Assembly (NCBI GenBank): GCA_964036155.1
Contig: OZ038423.1
Location: 79,003,249 to 79,067,248, forward strand
Direction: 5' to 3'
Source of the DNA: Diploscapter coronatus
Lineage: Eukaryota > Nematoda > Chromadorea > Rhabditida > Rhabditidae
DNA length: 64,000 nucleotides
Shown here piece by piece: positions 30,877-43,862 of the stretch (positions within the stretch are counted from its first letter, which is position 1; each line of letters begins with the position of its first letter). A program made the position numbers and the translations under genes. The notes beneath the pieces were generated by a model. That model was not told the origin of the DNA. It saw nothing but the letters and a program-made list of their open reading frames with translations, and ran no database searches.

Positions 30877-33114
30877 ATAAAATAATTATTTATTTATTTC
30901 TAAATATACCATATGACTTGTTTAAAAAGTCGTACAGTTTTTCACTTTTCATCATCTTGTGTGTGCAATAATGCGTAGGCTCAAATATGTGTGTATTGTA
31001 GGGGAATTGTAAAGAAATATATAGCTATGACATAGATGGTGTGTGTATGCAAGAGCATGTGAGAAAGGGGAATAGATATAGGCTCGAAAAGAGAAAAGGA
31101 AAATGATTGCTCATCGAGCTCGATTCCGAAACTTTTGTAAATACTATTTTCTTGTTTGCCTAATTCTTTTCCTGACGCTATTTCCTTTTCCGTTAGTACT
31201 TTTCCAACGGTATTTCTTCTTTTCGAGCACTTTTCCAAGCACTATTTTTCTTTGCTTCCTCTCTGAAAAAGGTATACAAGCACCAGAAGACTGGCCTGCC
31301 TCCCATCCTTTTCCTCGACAAAAAGATTCTCTTCAAACAACAAGCTACCGCGACGACGACGCTCCTGCTTTTGCACTATTTTTAACCGACCTTCCCGACC
31401 AAATTTAAATTCATTCCTTTGTTGTATTTTAAATCAAAGAATCAACTCTTTTGCTTGCAAAAATAGCTGGTTTTAACGCTTAAAATTCCCTGCTAAACTA
31501 GGTCGATTTGATAAGGAATTTCTTATCAGTTTATCATGATCTTCACAGTGATGTTGGTATCATTTTGTAGGTCTCGATGAGCTCTACAAGACTGTTGGAT
31601 TCTATATGATTTCAATTGAACTTCAGTGAGATATAGCCGTTAGAGGTTTCCCGAAAATCGCGATGCAAATTTTAAGGTGATTCTCAGAGGGGTGAAAAAA
31701 TGCATGGTGGCTGGTGGCCTCGCTCTGCTTTCGCGGAGCCTATTACAAAGCGCGATGATTTTGCGCACTTCATAAATCTTATAATCTCTCGAATTTCGTA
31801 CTATTTCTTTTGTATGACCTCAAATAAATAGTATTGCGAATTGAAGAGAGCGGAAAAGAATCAGAAAAATTTGAACCACGAGCTAGCAACGAGAGAGGGA
31901 GGTCACTCAAACAATGCACCGATTCTGAAAACTTTTCGTATTTTTCTCCTTCTCTCTGATTTTGGGAGACTATTTCTCTGTTTATATTTGGAGCTGTCAC
32001 TGCTTTCTTTGGGCTCTCTTATTTTCAGGACTATTTTCACTTGTGTCATCCCCAAGCTTTTCATCTCTAAGCGAGAAATTTTGCCTCGAGCACCGGTGGG
32101 GGAGCGAATTTCGCATTTTTGCACCAAATCCGATTGTTCATCGGTTGGAACTCCGCTCAACGGACGCAACTCAGATTTTGCGCTCAAATTCGAAGCTCTT
32201 GTAAGGGCTTTCTGTCTGTGTTTCGATCAGTCTGACACGAACTTAAGCTTAAGAGAGACCTATTCTAAGAAGATCAGGACCATTTTAGGAGTTTAACTCT
32301 ATAGCTATTTTTAGGCCATATAATTTTTTTAAATACGCATTTCCCTCTTCATGTCATATTTTATATCACATTAGTTACACACATTTTTCCACCCAACCTG
32401 CATTAAAGGTTATTTACTCTCATTGTAAAATGGCATTAACCCAAATAATTATACTGACTAGTAATATCATAAACTGGTTAACCTATAATGAAATTCCTCC
32501 GACTAAAAGCTTCCGATTTTTATCGATCAGACCGCGGATTTTTTGCAGCAAGTGGCCGAAAAATCCCGATTTTTCGACATACCAGTCGTTTTTGCGGATA
32601 GTGTCTTTTAACATTGGACGAGAGAAAGCGAATAAAGAATAGGACGTTTCGTTTCACTTTGAATCACCATCAATGAAAGAGGGGAAGCTTGACGGCGACA
32701 CCACGCTTTAGTTCTATCAGAAATGCCGCGTGGCGCATATTTTCTGGTTTTAGGCTCTATTCTTTATCATGTGATCATAATAAAAAGTCGATCTTCATCG
32801 TCTTATTCAAATTTCTGAACTTAGTCTTCCGGGAAAAGTTTGATCTGCATGAGTTTGCTGAATTTTAGGCCTGAATTCGTGTGAAAAAGCTGATCTCCGT
32901 CAAAATTTCGTTGATTTTTTCTCGGATATGCTATGCTGTAACCAAATTATTTTGAAGTCCCCATTCTTTATCATTGATTGAAGCTTTCCATTCTATAGTT
33001 TGCAACTTTACTCTTGACTCGTTCATACTTTTTGCCTACCCTTTCTAATTACATCATTCAAGAGAGAAAGAATGCTTCAAAACAGCGCACATTGTAAGGC
33101 AAAATAGTGTTTGA

Positions 33115-33335
33115 TTTTGAGAGAGTCAAAGAAAGGAAAGGAGAGAAAGAAAGAATGGAAGAGAAAGAAAGAAATAGTATGCAAAAGCTAGAGACACAGA
33201 GAATCGCTTCCCATATATCGATCGATATTGGTTGTGGTTGTCATAGACAGGAAGCCTGAAGGCAGGAGGAGAAATAGCGAGAGAAGGTTGGAGAGAGAAT
33301 AGGACGAAGTAGAGAAATAGTATTACGAAATGAGA
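33115..33335 (+). repeat. Purine-rich (GA) tract
   Basis: More than 200 bp dominated by A and G (GAAAGAAAG, GAGAGAAGG, AGAGAAATAGTA motifs). No coding sense was seen. The AGAGAAATAGTAT string recurs near 34950 and, complemented, near 44810. Confidence 0.5.
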
Positions 33336-34166
33336 GAACGCAGAGAAAAAGATGCCCTCCAAAATACGTTCGTTCCCTATTATTCTTCCCACCTATTGTG
33401 TTTCCTAATTTTTTCACTTTGCAAATTTCTTCAAATTTGTAGAATTTTCCTTGATTTTCTCTATGCTCTATATTATTCTTTTGCGAAGTTTTGGCTGATT
33501 TTTAAAAATGTTCTGAAAATTGAAACATTTTTCAATTTTCCGAACTGCCTGTGTTTATTCTACCTAGAACCGAACAGTAAACAGAAAGTTGTGTAGGAAT
33601 TTTGAAATCTAGATCTGAAGTTTGTCGAATTTCATATAGATTTTTGCGCGTTTTCCCCAGATTATGACATAGATTTTATGATGTAGCGTGGAACCTGAAC
33701 TTGACAAATAGTTGAAATTCGAAACTTTTTCTGCATCACCGTCCTCTTTTTTCTATCTTTCTGACCTTGTAATCATTTCCCGCTAGTGATAAACTGTTTT
33801 TCACTCATCTAGATCAAATCTCCCCTGCAATGGTGAAAGATAGACCTTCACAAACGGCTGATGTATCATTTCTTAACTAGGCGATAAATAGGCACTTTAT
33901 TTTCTTGCCCCTTTTAAGTCAATTTCAACAACTAACCTTCTTCCACTAAATGCTTCATTAGAGGAAATTGATTTTGTTTATTGATTTTTAGGTTATTTAA
34001 TTAAATTTGGTTTTAGATCGTGAATATTACTATTTTTGGTATCAAAAAGTTGATCACCTTCATCATAAAATTGATGTTTTTCAGGTTATCTATCAAAATG
34101 TGCTGATGGAATGGATTTACCTATTATATTTCGAGGGATCTAAGATCGAGACCGAAATTTGAATCC

Positions 34167-37100
34167 ATGACGTCAAAATATTGGGGCGAGGAAAAACATC
34201 CGGACGCGATATATTCCGTTTATCTGAAAAAGGTCCGGTACGTCCCGCCCCCAGGATATGATGGAGTCCCGGTAAGTTTTTCAACTTGAAAATCTGAAAA
34301 ATATATGCCTGAGATCTAATATATTTGAACTGTTTAACTTTAAAACGATATAAAACTAGTGTGTTAGTTTATAAAAAATATAAGCCTGAGGTCAAGGAAT
34401 ATGAATTCAAGATAAAATACTTCCAAGGATTGTTTTAAAAATTCGTACATTACGTTAACTGGCCAGTGTTCACATGTGGGAAAAATGGAGAAATCTAATA
34501 CCTGAGAGAGCTTTAAAATAATGCGCGAAATAAACTTACGGATAGCAATAGCGCTATGATTCAGTGTAGTTGTAAACAATTGTTCGAGAATTATTTTTCC
34601 CCGAAGTCTCACTTGATTTTTAAAGCCTGACGAAAATGTTGTGATTTCCATTGGAAAATTGCTCATCTAGCGCCTCCTATTTTTGAGAAGCGTTATGATG
34701 AAATTCGTGCATAAAACTGGGCATTTCTGCTTAAAATATTGATTTTCTGGAGCTTTTCTAATTTTCGAAAAAAATATTATGATCCGGGCGATAAATATTC
34801 TGACAGTAAGCTAGGCGTTTTCATAGCTTTCCAAAAATCATATATTTTTCTAAAAATCGGGAATTTCCCACAAATTTCACAAATCACCCATCAAGCTGAC
34901 CCCGCGCGGCTCATATTCCGAATATAGCTGCCAGCTTAGCCAAATCTGAGGCTTACGAGAGAAATAGTATTTCAAATTTAGAGAGATCTAGAGAAAGAGT
35001 GGGTTTAACGTTTGGGATTTGGCGCATAGCCCTACTTTCCCTGATCCGTCTGGTTCGGTATTTATTACTATCCTTCTCTCTCTTCATTTCCTTGGTATTT
35101 CCTCTTTCTGTGACAATTACTTTCTTAAACTCTCTCAGTTTCATCCACTATTTTCCCCTTCCCTAACCGCAATTCTCTTTGCGCTCTCTTGGAACGAAGT
35201 TATATTTTGCGGTCTATTATCCCTGGTATCGGTCATTCAGACTTTCACCTATTATGGAAGTCTCTTCTTCAGAATCGTGAAACCTATTCCTCTGCATCTT
35301 TTCACTCTCTTCTTTAAACCCATACTCTATCATTCTGTCTAACATGATACAATCCGACATCGTCAAATACCTGCCACCGCATTAACGCCCGCCCCGGGGG
35401 CAAATATTCGACGCGATTCATACACCACCTGTCTGCACCTAGACCAGATTGCCATTCGCACATCGGGGGCCGACCCCGCGCGAAGTGCGGGAATTATCGA
35501 CACGGGTCCGGGTCTCGTAGTGAAATTGAGCTTTTCTTTCGGATCGAGGAAGAAGCCGTAGCGTGATTTCAATTTCATCGAACGAGTCGCTAACCCTGTA
35601 CCGGCAATGATTTCATCGAGCCAGCCTCCTAGGTTATTCAATAAACGCTCCTCGAGCTATTGCCCCGTTCACGGTAGCATGGACTCCGCGATTTTTCCGA
35701 CCGGCAAAAATGAGCATTCGAATTTCGTCGATTTGAAACGGGAATTTCTCGCCAACTACCCTACTTTCGTCCCGCATAAATTAACGCCGATGGGAGCGGT
35801 GGAAAGGTCCATCCGATTGACTGTAAGTTTTTCAACAAGCGAATTTTTATCGATCGATGTTTTGGTTCTTTCGAGAATTCTTTCAGATTAGTTGAGTTTT
35901 TGTACGAGTTTTTTAAAAAGATTTTTTATAGAATTTTTTCTTAGATAGAAGTGAATTTTTGTAAGATTTTTCAAGATTTCCTAGATCTAGGAAAAGTATG
36001 TGGAAGGGAAAAAATCATTACGAAATCGAAAATTACGAATGCCGCTTATAAGGGCTGAGAAAATATTCAGAAAGTGAGTGAAATATACGTACACTTGGCA
36101 TAGGCAAAGAGAGATGACTTTCCTCGATAAAAGTGAAGAAGTTCGACGATTTTTCAGCGGAAATTCCTCAAGGAAAGTCGGCGCGCAAAGTTTGTTTTTC
36201 TCTGATGCAATTTTATTTTCATGTTCAAGTTTTGTCAGGGGAATATCGTTTTCATCTCTTCTCTCTCCTATTTCTGTAAAGATTATGGCGTTTTTTCCAA
36301 TAAATAGAGAAATATCAGAGCTTAGAGAAGCAGAAATTTAGATCTTTCACGTTTTTTCTCATCTATCTTTCCCAATCGTATTTCCTTTTCTATGATTCTC
36401 TAAACTCTCTTCAAATTTTATGTCTTTTCGCATCCTTAATGCCCCTGCGCGCTCGCGCAAAGCGAGTATAATTTTCCCTTTCCTCCAAGAATTAGATAGA
36501 TCGGTTTCCTATCTATTTCTGTCTTTCTTGTATACAAAACGCTTCCGTTATTGTCTGACCTTAAATCGTATAATCATTATTATGTGGGAAAAACTGCCTG
36601 GTACTACTGATCCAAATTATCATTTTTGATGAGGATCAGTTTTTTCCTATCACAAATCGTTATTCAAAAACAGATTCAAATTTGAAAGTATAGTAATTTC
36701 TTAATTTCTTGACCTCAGGCATAAAAATTGATCGTTTTGAATGAACACCACCTTTTCCTGTTCAAGAAAAAATTCAATTTTATATCTAAGACGGTTTTCC
36801 GAAAATCAATAAGTCTATCGTGTTTTTTCCAGCGATACCGGCCCATCGACCCTGACAGGCAGTTGCCTCCGGCCGACACATCGCTGGAAGGAATGACCTC
36901 ATCCGACCACTTGCAGTGGGAAAGCGTCAAGGAAAGGCACATTAAGGCGGGAACGCTGGGCAAATTGGTGGTACGATAATCTAGTGGCTAGAGCACTTAC
37001 CTTATATTTTGCAAAAGTCTTTTCTAATCGATTCCAGAACTTCATTACTGATCTATGCGAACATTCTAAAAATGGCATTTTTTTGGAAAAAAAAATACAA

Positions 37101-40100
37101 CTTTAGGAGGCCCTAGTTGGCCCGGATGACACTATGGATTCTCGCCATTTCAACGTGTTTTTCGCGACGTACAGGGCGTTCGCGGAGCCCAGTCAGGTTT
37201 TGGATAAGTAAGCATTTTATAGCTTAAGTTTTCGTACTAATTTCTGGCTCATTTAAGATTACTAAGGCGGTATGAATCCCTGGAGAATGAAGTAATTGGT
37301 AGCACTTCAGCTCTGTTAATACAAAAGTAAGGCAATTGAGTTTTAATATAATTACTACTTTAAATAAATAAAAATGTTTTTTTGTATATTTTTCCTGGAA
37401 AATACCTTCTTAAACGTATCGTGTCCGGTTCCTTACTTTTCTGCAGCATTTCCCTCCTCCACCCCCATTTCGTCAGATTTGTTTTGAGATGAAATCGACT
37501 GAACGAACGGGTCTAAGTATGTTTGCAAAGCACGCAGACGGAGGAAATGGTTCTATTAAATCGATTTATGATTCTGAATCTCAGATTCAACAAAAATGAA
37601 GTATTAACCTAACGATTGATCTATGATACCTAAAATTTAAAATGTCAATCTACGTTATAAAATTAGGCAATTACTAAATGGTGGAGTGAAGCGGATGACA
37701 GAATCCTATAGTTAGAGATAGACGATAGAGTGAACTTTGAAAGAAAGTGGAAAAGACACATACACACACTCCGCCATATAGTACTTATCATAAAATTAAA
37801 ACGAATCTTTCAAAATTATGAAAATTGACTCTTTCAGCTCCATTCGATCCATATTAGTGTGCTGGCTCGACACTTATGAAGAAGATTTTTTCGATCCAGA
37901 AGCCGAATTCGCGATGTTAACAAATCTATCAGAATTCGCTACTCGATCTAAGCTCCGAGAACTTAAAGATAAGGTCAGGAAACTAAAGGAAGAATTCCGA
38001 CGAATAGTCAATGATGGAGGATGGATCGGTGAGAATTGCTGGACTATATATTTTTGCTAAAATTTAATTTTAAAGCTGTACTTCATTGTACAAATTGACT
38101 TCGACACGTATTTGTCATGTATAAAAGTTTATCTCCATAGCAAAAGTATCACTAAATTGAATTTTGTTCTAAAACATCACGATATTATAAAGAAAGTCAA
38201 TATTTAAAGCTGATCTTTATGATGTAAAGTTTTTAAAAATCGAAAATTTCATCATATCCTTAAAAATATCTATTTTTAAGAGCTGACCTTCATAATAAAG
38301 ATGATTAGATTTCAATTTTTAGCCCGACTGCCATCATTGGAGCGCTATGTTCACTACCTTGGCTATGACGTCGCTGACTATTCGAGGAACGCCAAAGAGC
38401 GTACGAAGATGTTTGATGTCGGAAAAGAAAATTGCGTCCAGATTGCTGAGCAACTTACCTATTGGGACTCTGTTAGTGTGACGTCTTTTAATTATTAATG
38501 ACGCTCGTTTAATTTCTTATGGCCCTCTTTATTATGACGCCACTTTAGATCCTCTTCCAAAACCTTCTAATTCAACAATGCCAAGGCTGCAACTGGGCGA
38601 AAAGGCATAAACTTCATCCGGACAAAGTCTGTACAGTAAAGGCCACAATTGATCAGGTAAAAATTAAGATATTTTGATGAAGAACAGCTCTTTCTTGAAA
38701 AGAGATAAAAACTTAGAAAGAGAATAATTTTTCTCTAAAAGAGATCAAATTCAGTTCAACGCAGTTTCGCAAAGGGTCATGACTAGCGTGGTTTTACCGG
38801 ACTGTAGGCCTGAATTTCGGGCGAAGATCATCGCCAAGTGGATCGACATTGCTAGGGTAAATATAACAAGAAATGTATAAAATTTCCAATTTTTTACAAA
38901 TTTAGGAACTCCGAGCCTTGAAAAACTTTTCGTCCTTGAAAGCTGTCCTATCTTCGCTTCAATCTGAGCCAGTTCACAGACTGAAATCCACATGGGCCTT
39001 GGTGTCGAAGTAAGATTCCCGGGTTTATGAATTTTTGCAAAAAGAAACAATTCTTTTTAGTCGTTCGACGGCTCAATTTCGGGAACTCTCCACGATTTTT
39101 GACATGGACGAGCAGGGCGATGAAAAGAATGCGCGGAAAATTTTGGAGCAGGTACTTTTCGTAAACATTTTCCCTCAGTTCTTAGAAGCTTTGCCCCCAA
39201 AAATGAGGTATTTTTACAAAATTCTTACTTTATTATCTCAAAAATATGTAGTTTCATGCCAACGTTTTTAAAACCCTATAATTTTTCAAAAGAAATATCG
39301 TTGATGCCCGCGAAATCTGGGAGGTTGAAAATGAGGAGGAAGAAGCGATTTTAGGCGCCAATTTCTCTCCCTTTCGCGTGCTATTTCTCAGTTTTCTAAT
39401 CACAAAAAGATCACTTTGCACGTCTCCCAGATTTAGGCATCACCAATATTTTTAGGAGGGCACCGCGAAAAGTTCCCCGCTGAGACGACCCCAATTGGTG
39501 CAAAACTGCCGTCGGACGAAGTCGGACGTGAATTTGGCCGAGTGCCAAGGCACCGTGCCCTATTTGGGCTCGTTTTTGACCGACCTGACCATGATCGACC
39601 AGGCCGCTCAGGACTATACATCGGGTAGGGAGTTATTTTAAAATTTAATCTCTATTTTCTAATTTTCAGAAAATCTCATAAGCTTTGAAAAAAGAAGAAA
39701 AGAGTTCGACGTTCTGGCTAAACTCCGACTCTTCCAATCCGCAGCCAGAGCCTATAAAATCCCGATGGATCGTGTTTTCTGCGCCTGGTTCTATTTCCTG
39801 CCTTGTCTGGATGAGAAGGAGTGGTAGGATTTAAAAGTTTAACATTTGAGTACTTTTCAACAAATTTGGAGTTAGTACTTTTCTCTCGAACCCTCTAACG
39901 ATTGTGAAAGAAAGTAATCTGAGAGAAATGGTATTTTCCAAAAAGGTTAGTTAACCCGGATTTTCATTTTTTGCGATTTCGCCCTAATTTCTATGAACTA
40001 AATGATAATATCTAACTCATCAAAAAAACTCCGGATTTATTTTTTTTAAGTTTAAAACTTTCCATGAGAGGATATCTAAATTGGATCTCAGAGATCTTGA

Positions 40101-43100
40101 AGCTGGATAATTTGGCAAAAAATCGGGATCGAGTGAGATTCGAACTTTCAGCTACAATCGTTCGTTACAAATCGAAAAGCCCAAGGACCCCATCGCTACT
40201 CCAGACATGAACGGCTCGAGGAACATGACAGCGACTAATTCGATGAGCTCCATATTTCCATCGGCTTTGATCGGGGGCTCCGGTCATTCAACGCCAGTGA
40301 AAAAGTGAGCCTTTGTGATGAAGATCAGTTTTTTCTTACATAATACAATAAATGTCGCCTAAACCTATCTTATTGTTACGAAAAATATTCATTTTTGAAG
40401 TGAATATTGATGAACGTCGGCTTTTGCTTAATTAAAGCTGGTATTATTTTTAGCTCGACATTATCGAGATTGTTAGCAAATGGTAACCTCGCTGGTAGCG
40501 CCCCATCTCGGTTTGGTAACCACACCCACGAGGAGCCAAATGGGTCTTTATCTTCTCCTTCTACACCAATGCACTCTCATACCCATTCGCAAAGCAGCTC
40601 TTACACTCAGAATGTTACCATCGATAATGGTAGGCTACCATTTCAATCGTCATCTAATACCAATTTATAGCATCACACTGCCGTTTCTTTATACCATAAA
40701 ACTCGCCAAACAGTACGATTTTAGGTGTCCTGATGGGACAGTGCTCGAAAGACCTACAAAACGAGGATTGGATCGATGGTCGAATGATCGGCGGAGAGCC
40801 GGGACCGGTAATTTTTGATGAAAATAAATTCACCACTTTATCACTGCACCAAATGACCACCAACTGCTAGAGTGAAAATCCCACGCAAATCATCACCGGA
40901 AAGCTTGCCGTGCAATCCCCAACGAGTTATTTTCACGTTTTTCCCCACGAAGATCACCTTTAGAAATAGCGTTTGCAGTGAAATTTTTCAAGAAAATGAA
41001 ACCTTTTTAAATTTTCTAGTTTTCATCTTCAACTCTTCTAAGGGCGCTATTCCGACGACGAGGTTGGGCGGCAAACTTTCTGGCGAGTTTGTTAAAATTC
41101 AAAATGACGTCACTAAAAGGATGTTATTACTATAAAAAAATTAAATAAATAAAGACGTCGTCTGAAATATAAATATGACGTCACTATAAAACTCTAACGC
41201 CCTTAAAATTGGTGATTAACGCCTTTTAGGTCCCCTTAATGGGTACGCTTCCGCGAACGTCCTCGGGGCGTTTGATCGTCGGAAATGGCGATTCGCTGAC
41301 AGCGTCGTCGACGCCAGCTTCCACTATTTCCTGGAGGGGAGGTCGGTCGCTGTTCTATCTGCCCATCGAAGGTTAGATCACGCACATGGAGATGGAGGTT
41401 TTTGGCATGATATATAAGGAAACGTATCCTTTAAATTCGAATATAGCTACAACTAAATCATATCCTTGAAATGCTAAATTATAGTTAGGGCATGGTGCAA
41501 GTATATGTATAATCTACTTAGCTTCAATTACCTAAACGCCCTTAATATTATGTATTCTAAATAGTTATATTATTGGTTGAGAGGGAACGTCGATATCCAA
41601 AAAAAATTACGCTATTCGCCTTGTTTCTATTCTACGCAACTCACTATTTCGCGTCCAAACTCGATTTCTAATTTTCCACTGCATGAACATCGACGTTCCC
41701 TTTAATCAACGATAGCTGATATTAAACGATCAATAGTTATTGCTAGATTTTCTAAACCTTCGATTTTTCATATTAAGCATAATATATAGACATGATTAAA
41801 ATTAGATTATTCCCGTTGCTCAATGTAACTACCATGTGTGTGATCTCGCCTTTGCTTGTACTTTATCCTCGATCAATCATAGTTTTTCTGACTTGTAATA
41901 TTGGCTTTTAAGGCTGTGAATTCTCACCCCAAGTGGTATTCCCCCATAGAAGGCAGCCTAGCAAAGAATCATCCTCGACCCAGGAAATTCAGACTTCCCT
42001 ATCCAGGACTAGCATTGATAATCAGGTAATAAATTTATAAAAAAAAACAGCCGATCATAATGAAGTGACCTTCATGATTAAATTTCGGTATTTTGATGGA
42101 ATGAGGCTATTTTATATTTTATAGAATGCATTTAAAGCTGATTTTCGTAAAAATTCTTCCATAATCTGATGGAATAATGGATACTTCTGAATTTGTCATG
42201 TAAAATAAAGGCTGATCTTCATCAAAAAATAAAATATGAAAAAATGAATTATTTGCAGAGTATGTCCCAAAGCGCAATGTCACGATCGGAGACCCCAGTT
42301 AACAATGGCTCAGAGCATAACGGGAACGGGAATGGATTTCATTGTCGACAGGAGTCTTTGGATTCGGCTTCGAAAAGGGCTTACGGAGGTCTACTTCATC
42401 AGAAACGGCCTAGTACGGTGGGTGGATTTCATTTGTTTTTCAAATATTTTTCTTAATTTCGACCATATATACCTTATTTAAAGGCAGATCTAGGGAAGAA
42501 GATCATCAGAAAGCTCGCGCGACCTACCCCTATAATAGTTTCTATGTAGTTTTGTATCCCTACCCTCAAATTTGCACAAGTTTTCGTTGCATGTGTACTC
42601 AGTCATAATGAAAAGTTCGCTCGTGCAGCCTACCCTTAGTATATTTTCTTCGTCTGACGAAATGCTCCCTAGGTCTGTTTAAAGGCCAAATTTGACATAT
42701 TTAGATTAGACGCTGAATATTTTAGGCCTCTACCTGTTCATCAGGATCCCATCAAAATAGCTCCCCAGCTTTTCATTTGGCCAGGGTTGGTCTAGACGAT
42801 GAACTACAGAAGCAGGACGGAGGCGCTAATTACAAAGTTATTAAGGTAAGATGACTCTAATTAAAATATCAGTTTATATATAAAACATCTTGAAAATTGA
42901 ATGGTAATGTTAAGTATAACTATTTGCAAAAATTTCGTTAGTGCAAAATCAAATTTCAATTTAAAAAGATACAAAAGTAGTTCAAAAACGTTCAAAATTA
43001 AAATATATCAATGTATAAATCTGATAAAAATGACGTTTCTATCGTAAAAAAGCCCAATTTTCAGATCGAAAACGGTGATCGTATGCCCGAACTAATCGCC

Positions 43101-43862
43101 CGAGCCCTGGAAAAGCACTTAATGACTCACGTAAACGGTGACGAGTTTTGTCTCGTGCAGCTTCTACCTGACGGAGGCGAATTTCAACTTCCGGACAAAT
43201 GCAACCCATTCTACGCCATGGCACCAGACCCAACTTCACCAATGCTTAATTTGCTACTTAGGTGCGTGGGTTTAAAAGAAAAGAGTTTCAAAATCAATCA
43301 TTAGAGAATAGCTTACAATTAGATTCACGCCAGTTTTCCCACAAATTGTAACGTTTTTTCGAACTTCTCAGAATCTTTCCGTTTTCAACGCTGATTAAGC
43401 GCATAATGCTAGAAAACGCGCCTCCCCTCAATGGTAGCGTAGCGTAGTGTAGTGTGATGTGGTGGATAAAGAGTTAGATTTTTGCCTTTTCTCTGGTGAT
43501 AATCGAGAGATCTATGAATGAAGAGAGAAGCTAGAAAGAAATTTACAGTTTGTGGGAAATCCGGGGGTGTAAGATAAAATTTTTTATAGAGTCTCCACTA
43601 ATGGGAAGAGCACAGTCATCTAATAATTAGTAAATTAAATCTGAGTTGTTTTTTTAATTTAGAATGGATATTTTATAGCAAAATAATTAGTTTGGGCAGT
43701 ATTATGTTAAAAAGGCTATTTTATTTGAAATAATAACTGTTTTAACTTATATATTTTAGAAAGCGCCAACCTAACGCGTCCCCACACTTTGGACCTTCCG
43801 CTAAAAAGCTGAATAAAAATAAAAGAAGCAATTTACTCCGATGGTCCAGTGGATATTTGTGA
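34167..43862 (+). CDS. rgl-1: RGL/RalGDS-type guanine nucleotide exchange factor for Ral
   Basis: The protein activates Ral GTPases downstream of Ras. About 800-830 residues. The first exon (34167-34271) encodes [20 protein letters not shown], matching the WGEE...V.LK(R/K)V start of RGL proteins, and joins in phase to 36833. Order: RasGEF_N at about 68-170 ([29 protein letters not shown]); catalytic RasGEF/CDC25 domain at about 225-500 (LYTYWDS-like, [40 protein letters not shown]); a Ser/Thr/Asn-rich linker; and a Ras-association domain in the exon at about 43066-43260 ([29 protein letters not shown]). It ends with a basic tail, [16 protein letters not shown]. Several introns carry MITE-like repeats. 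The exon chain between 40725 and 42000 is the least certain part; one acceptor ends in AAG (41910-41912). Confidence 0.9.
35607..35822 (+). CDS. Probable alternative first exon of the Ral exchange factor
   Basis: An ATG-initiated 72-codon stretch ([17 protein letters not shown]..., then [19 protein letters not shown]) ends at a good donor, ACT|GTAAGT, in phase 0. That is the phase needed to join the exon at 36833. It lies inside the 2.5-kb first intron and is GC-richer than its surroundings. The same reading frame is open upstream from about 35344, apart from a single TAG at about 35561. I infer a second promoter giving a different N terminus; an unrelated nested gene is possible. Confidence 0.5.
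39294..39450. repeat. MITE-like inverted repeat abutting an rgl-1 splice acceptor
   Basis: Ends AATATCGTTGATGCCCGCG and the inverted GGCATCACCAATATT flank inner arms (AAATCTGGGAGG and CTCCCAGATTT). The right end is followed at once by TTTTAG and the exon at 39455. Related sequence is at 52812-52912 and 59696-59850. Confidence 0.7.
41572..41709. repeat. MITE-like inverted repeat in an rgl-1 intron
   Basis: Terminal repeats TTGGTTGAGAGGGAACGTCG and the inverted CGACGTTCCCTTTAATCAA enclose about 95 bp with CACTATTTCGCG inside. No coding sense. Confidence 0.75.
42485..42677. repeat. MITE-like inverted repeat in an rgl-1 intron
   Basis: CAGATCTAGGGAAGAAGATC on the left is mirrored by GCTCCCTAGGTCTG on the right. 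The inner strings GCTCGCGCGACCTACCCCTA and GCTCGTGCAGCCTACCCTTA form a direct near-repeat. Confidence 0.6.
43312..43573. repeat. MITE-like inverted repeat in the last rgl-1 intron
   Basis: The left arm (CTTACAATTAG, then GTTTTCCCACAAATTGTAAC) pairs with the right arm (TTTACAGTTTGTGGGAAATC, then GTGTAAG). The centre has an imperfect GTAGCGTAGCGTAGTGTAGT simple repeat. Confidence 0.7.

Larger units (their letters stand above)
30696..34166. other. 3.5-kb gap without a recognisable gene
   Basis: No exon chain with good splice signals or recognisable protein was found on either strand. It contains an AATAATAAAA-type polyadenylation signal just after the IRG-7-like stop, a MITE-like repeat at 30767-30876, purine-rich runs near 33115-33335 and the 5' region of the Ral exchange factor. 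Open frames here are AT-rich and Phe/Ser/Leu-heavy, as expected by chance. Confidence 0.5.

Noticed and set aside
31103..33596. Several 85-150-codon frames in the gap before rgl-1
   Set aside because: They are Phe/Ser/Leu-rich, overlap on both strands, lack domains and consist largely of pyrimidine- or purine-rich runs.
35363..35641. 93-codon minus-strand frame inside the first rgl-1 intron
   Set aside because: No acceptor or donor in phase around it. The plus-strand frame over the same bases leads to a good donor in the right phase for rgl-1.
36970..37045. tRNA-like string (CTAGTGGCTAGAGCAC, then CGATTCCAG)
   Set aside because: It resembles A and B boxes, but the acceptor and anticodon stems do not pair, and it starts exactly at an rgl-1 donor.
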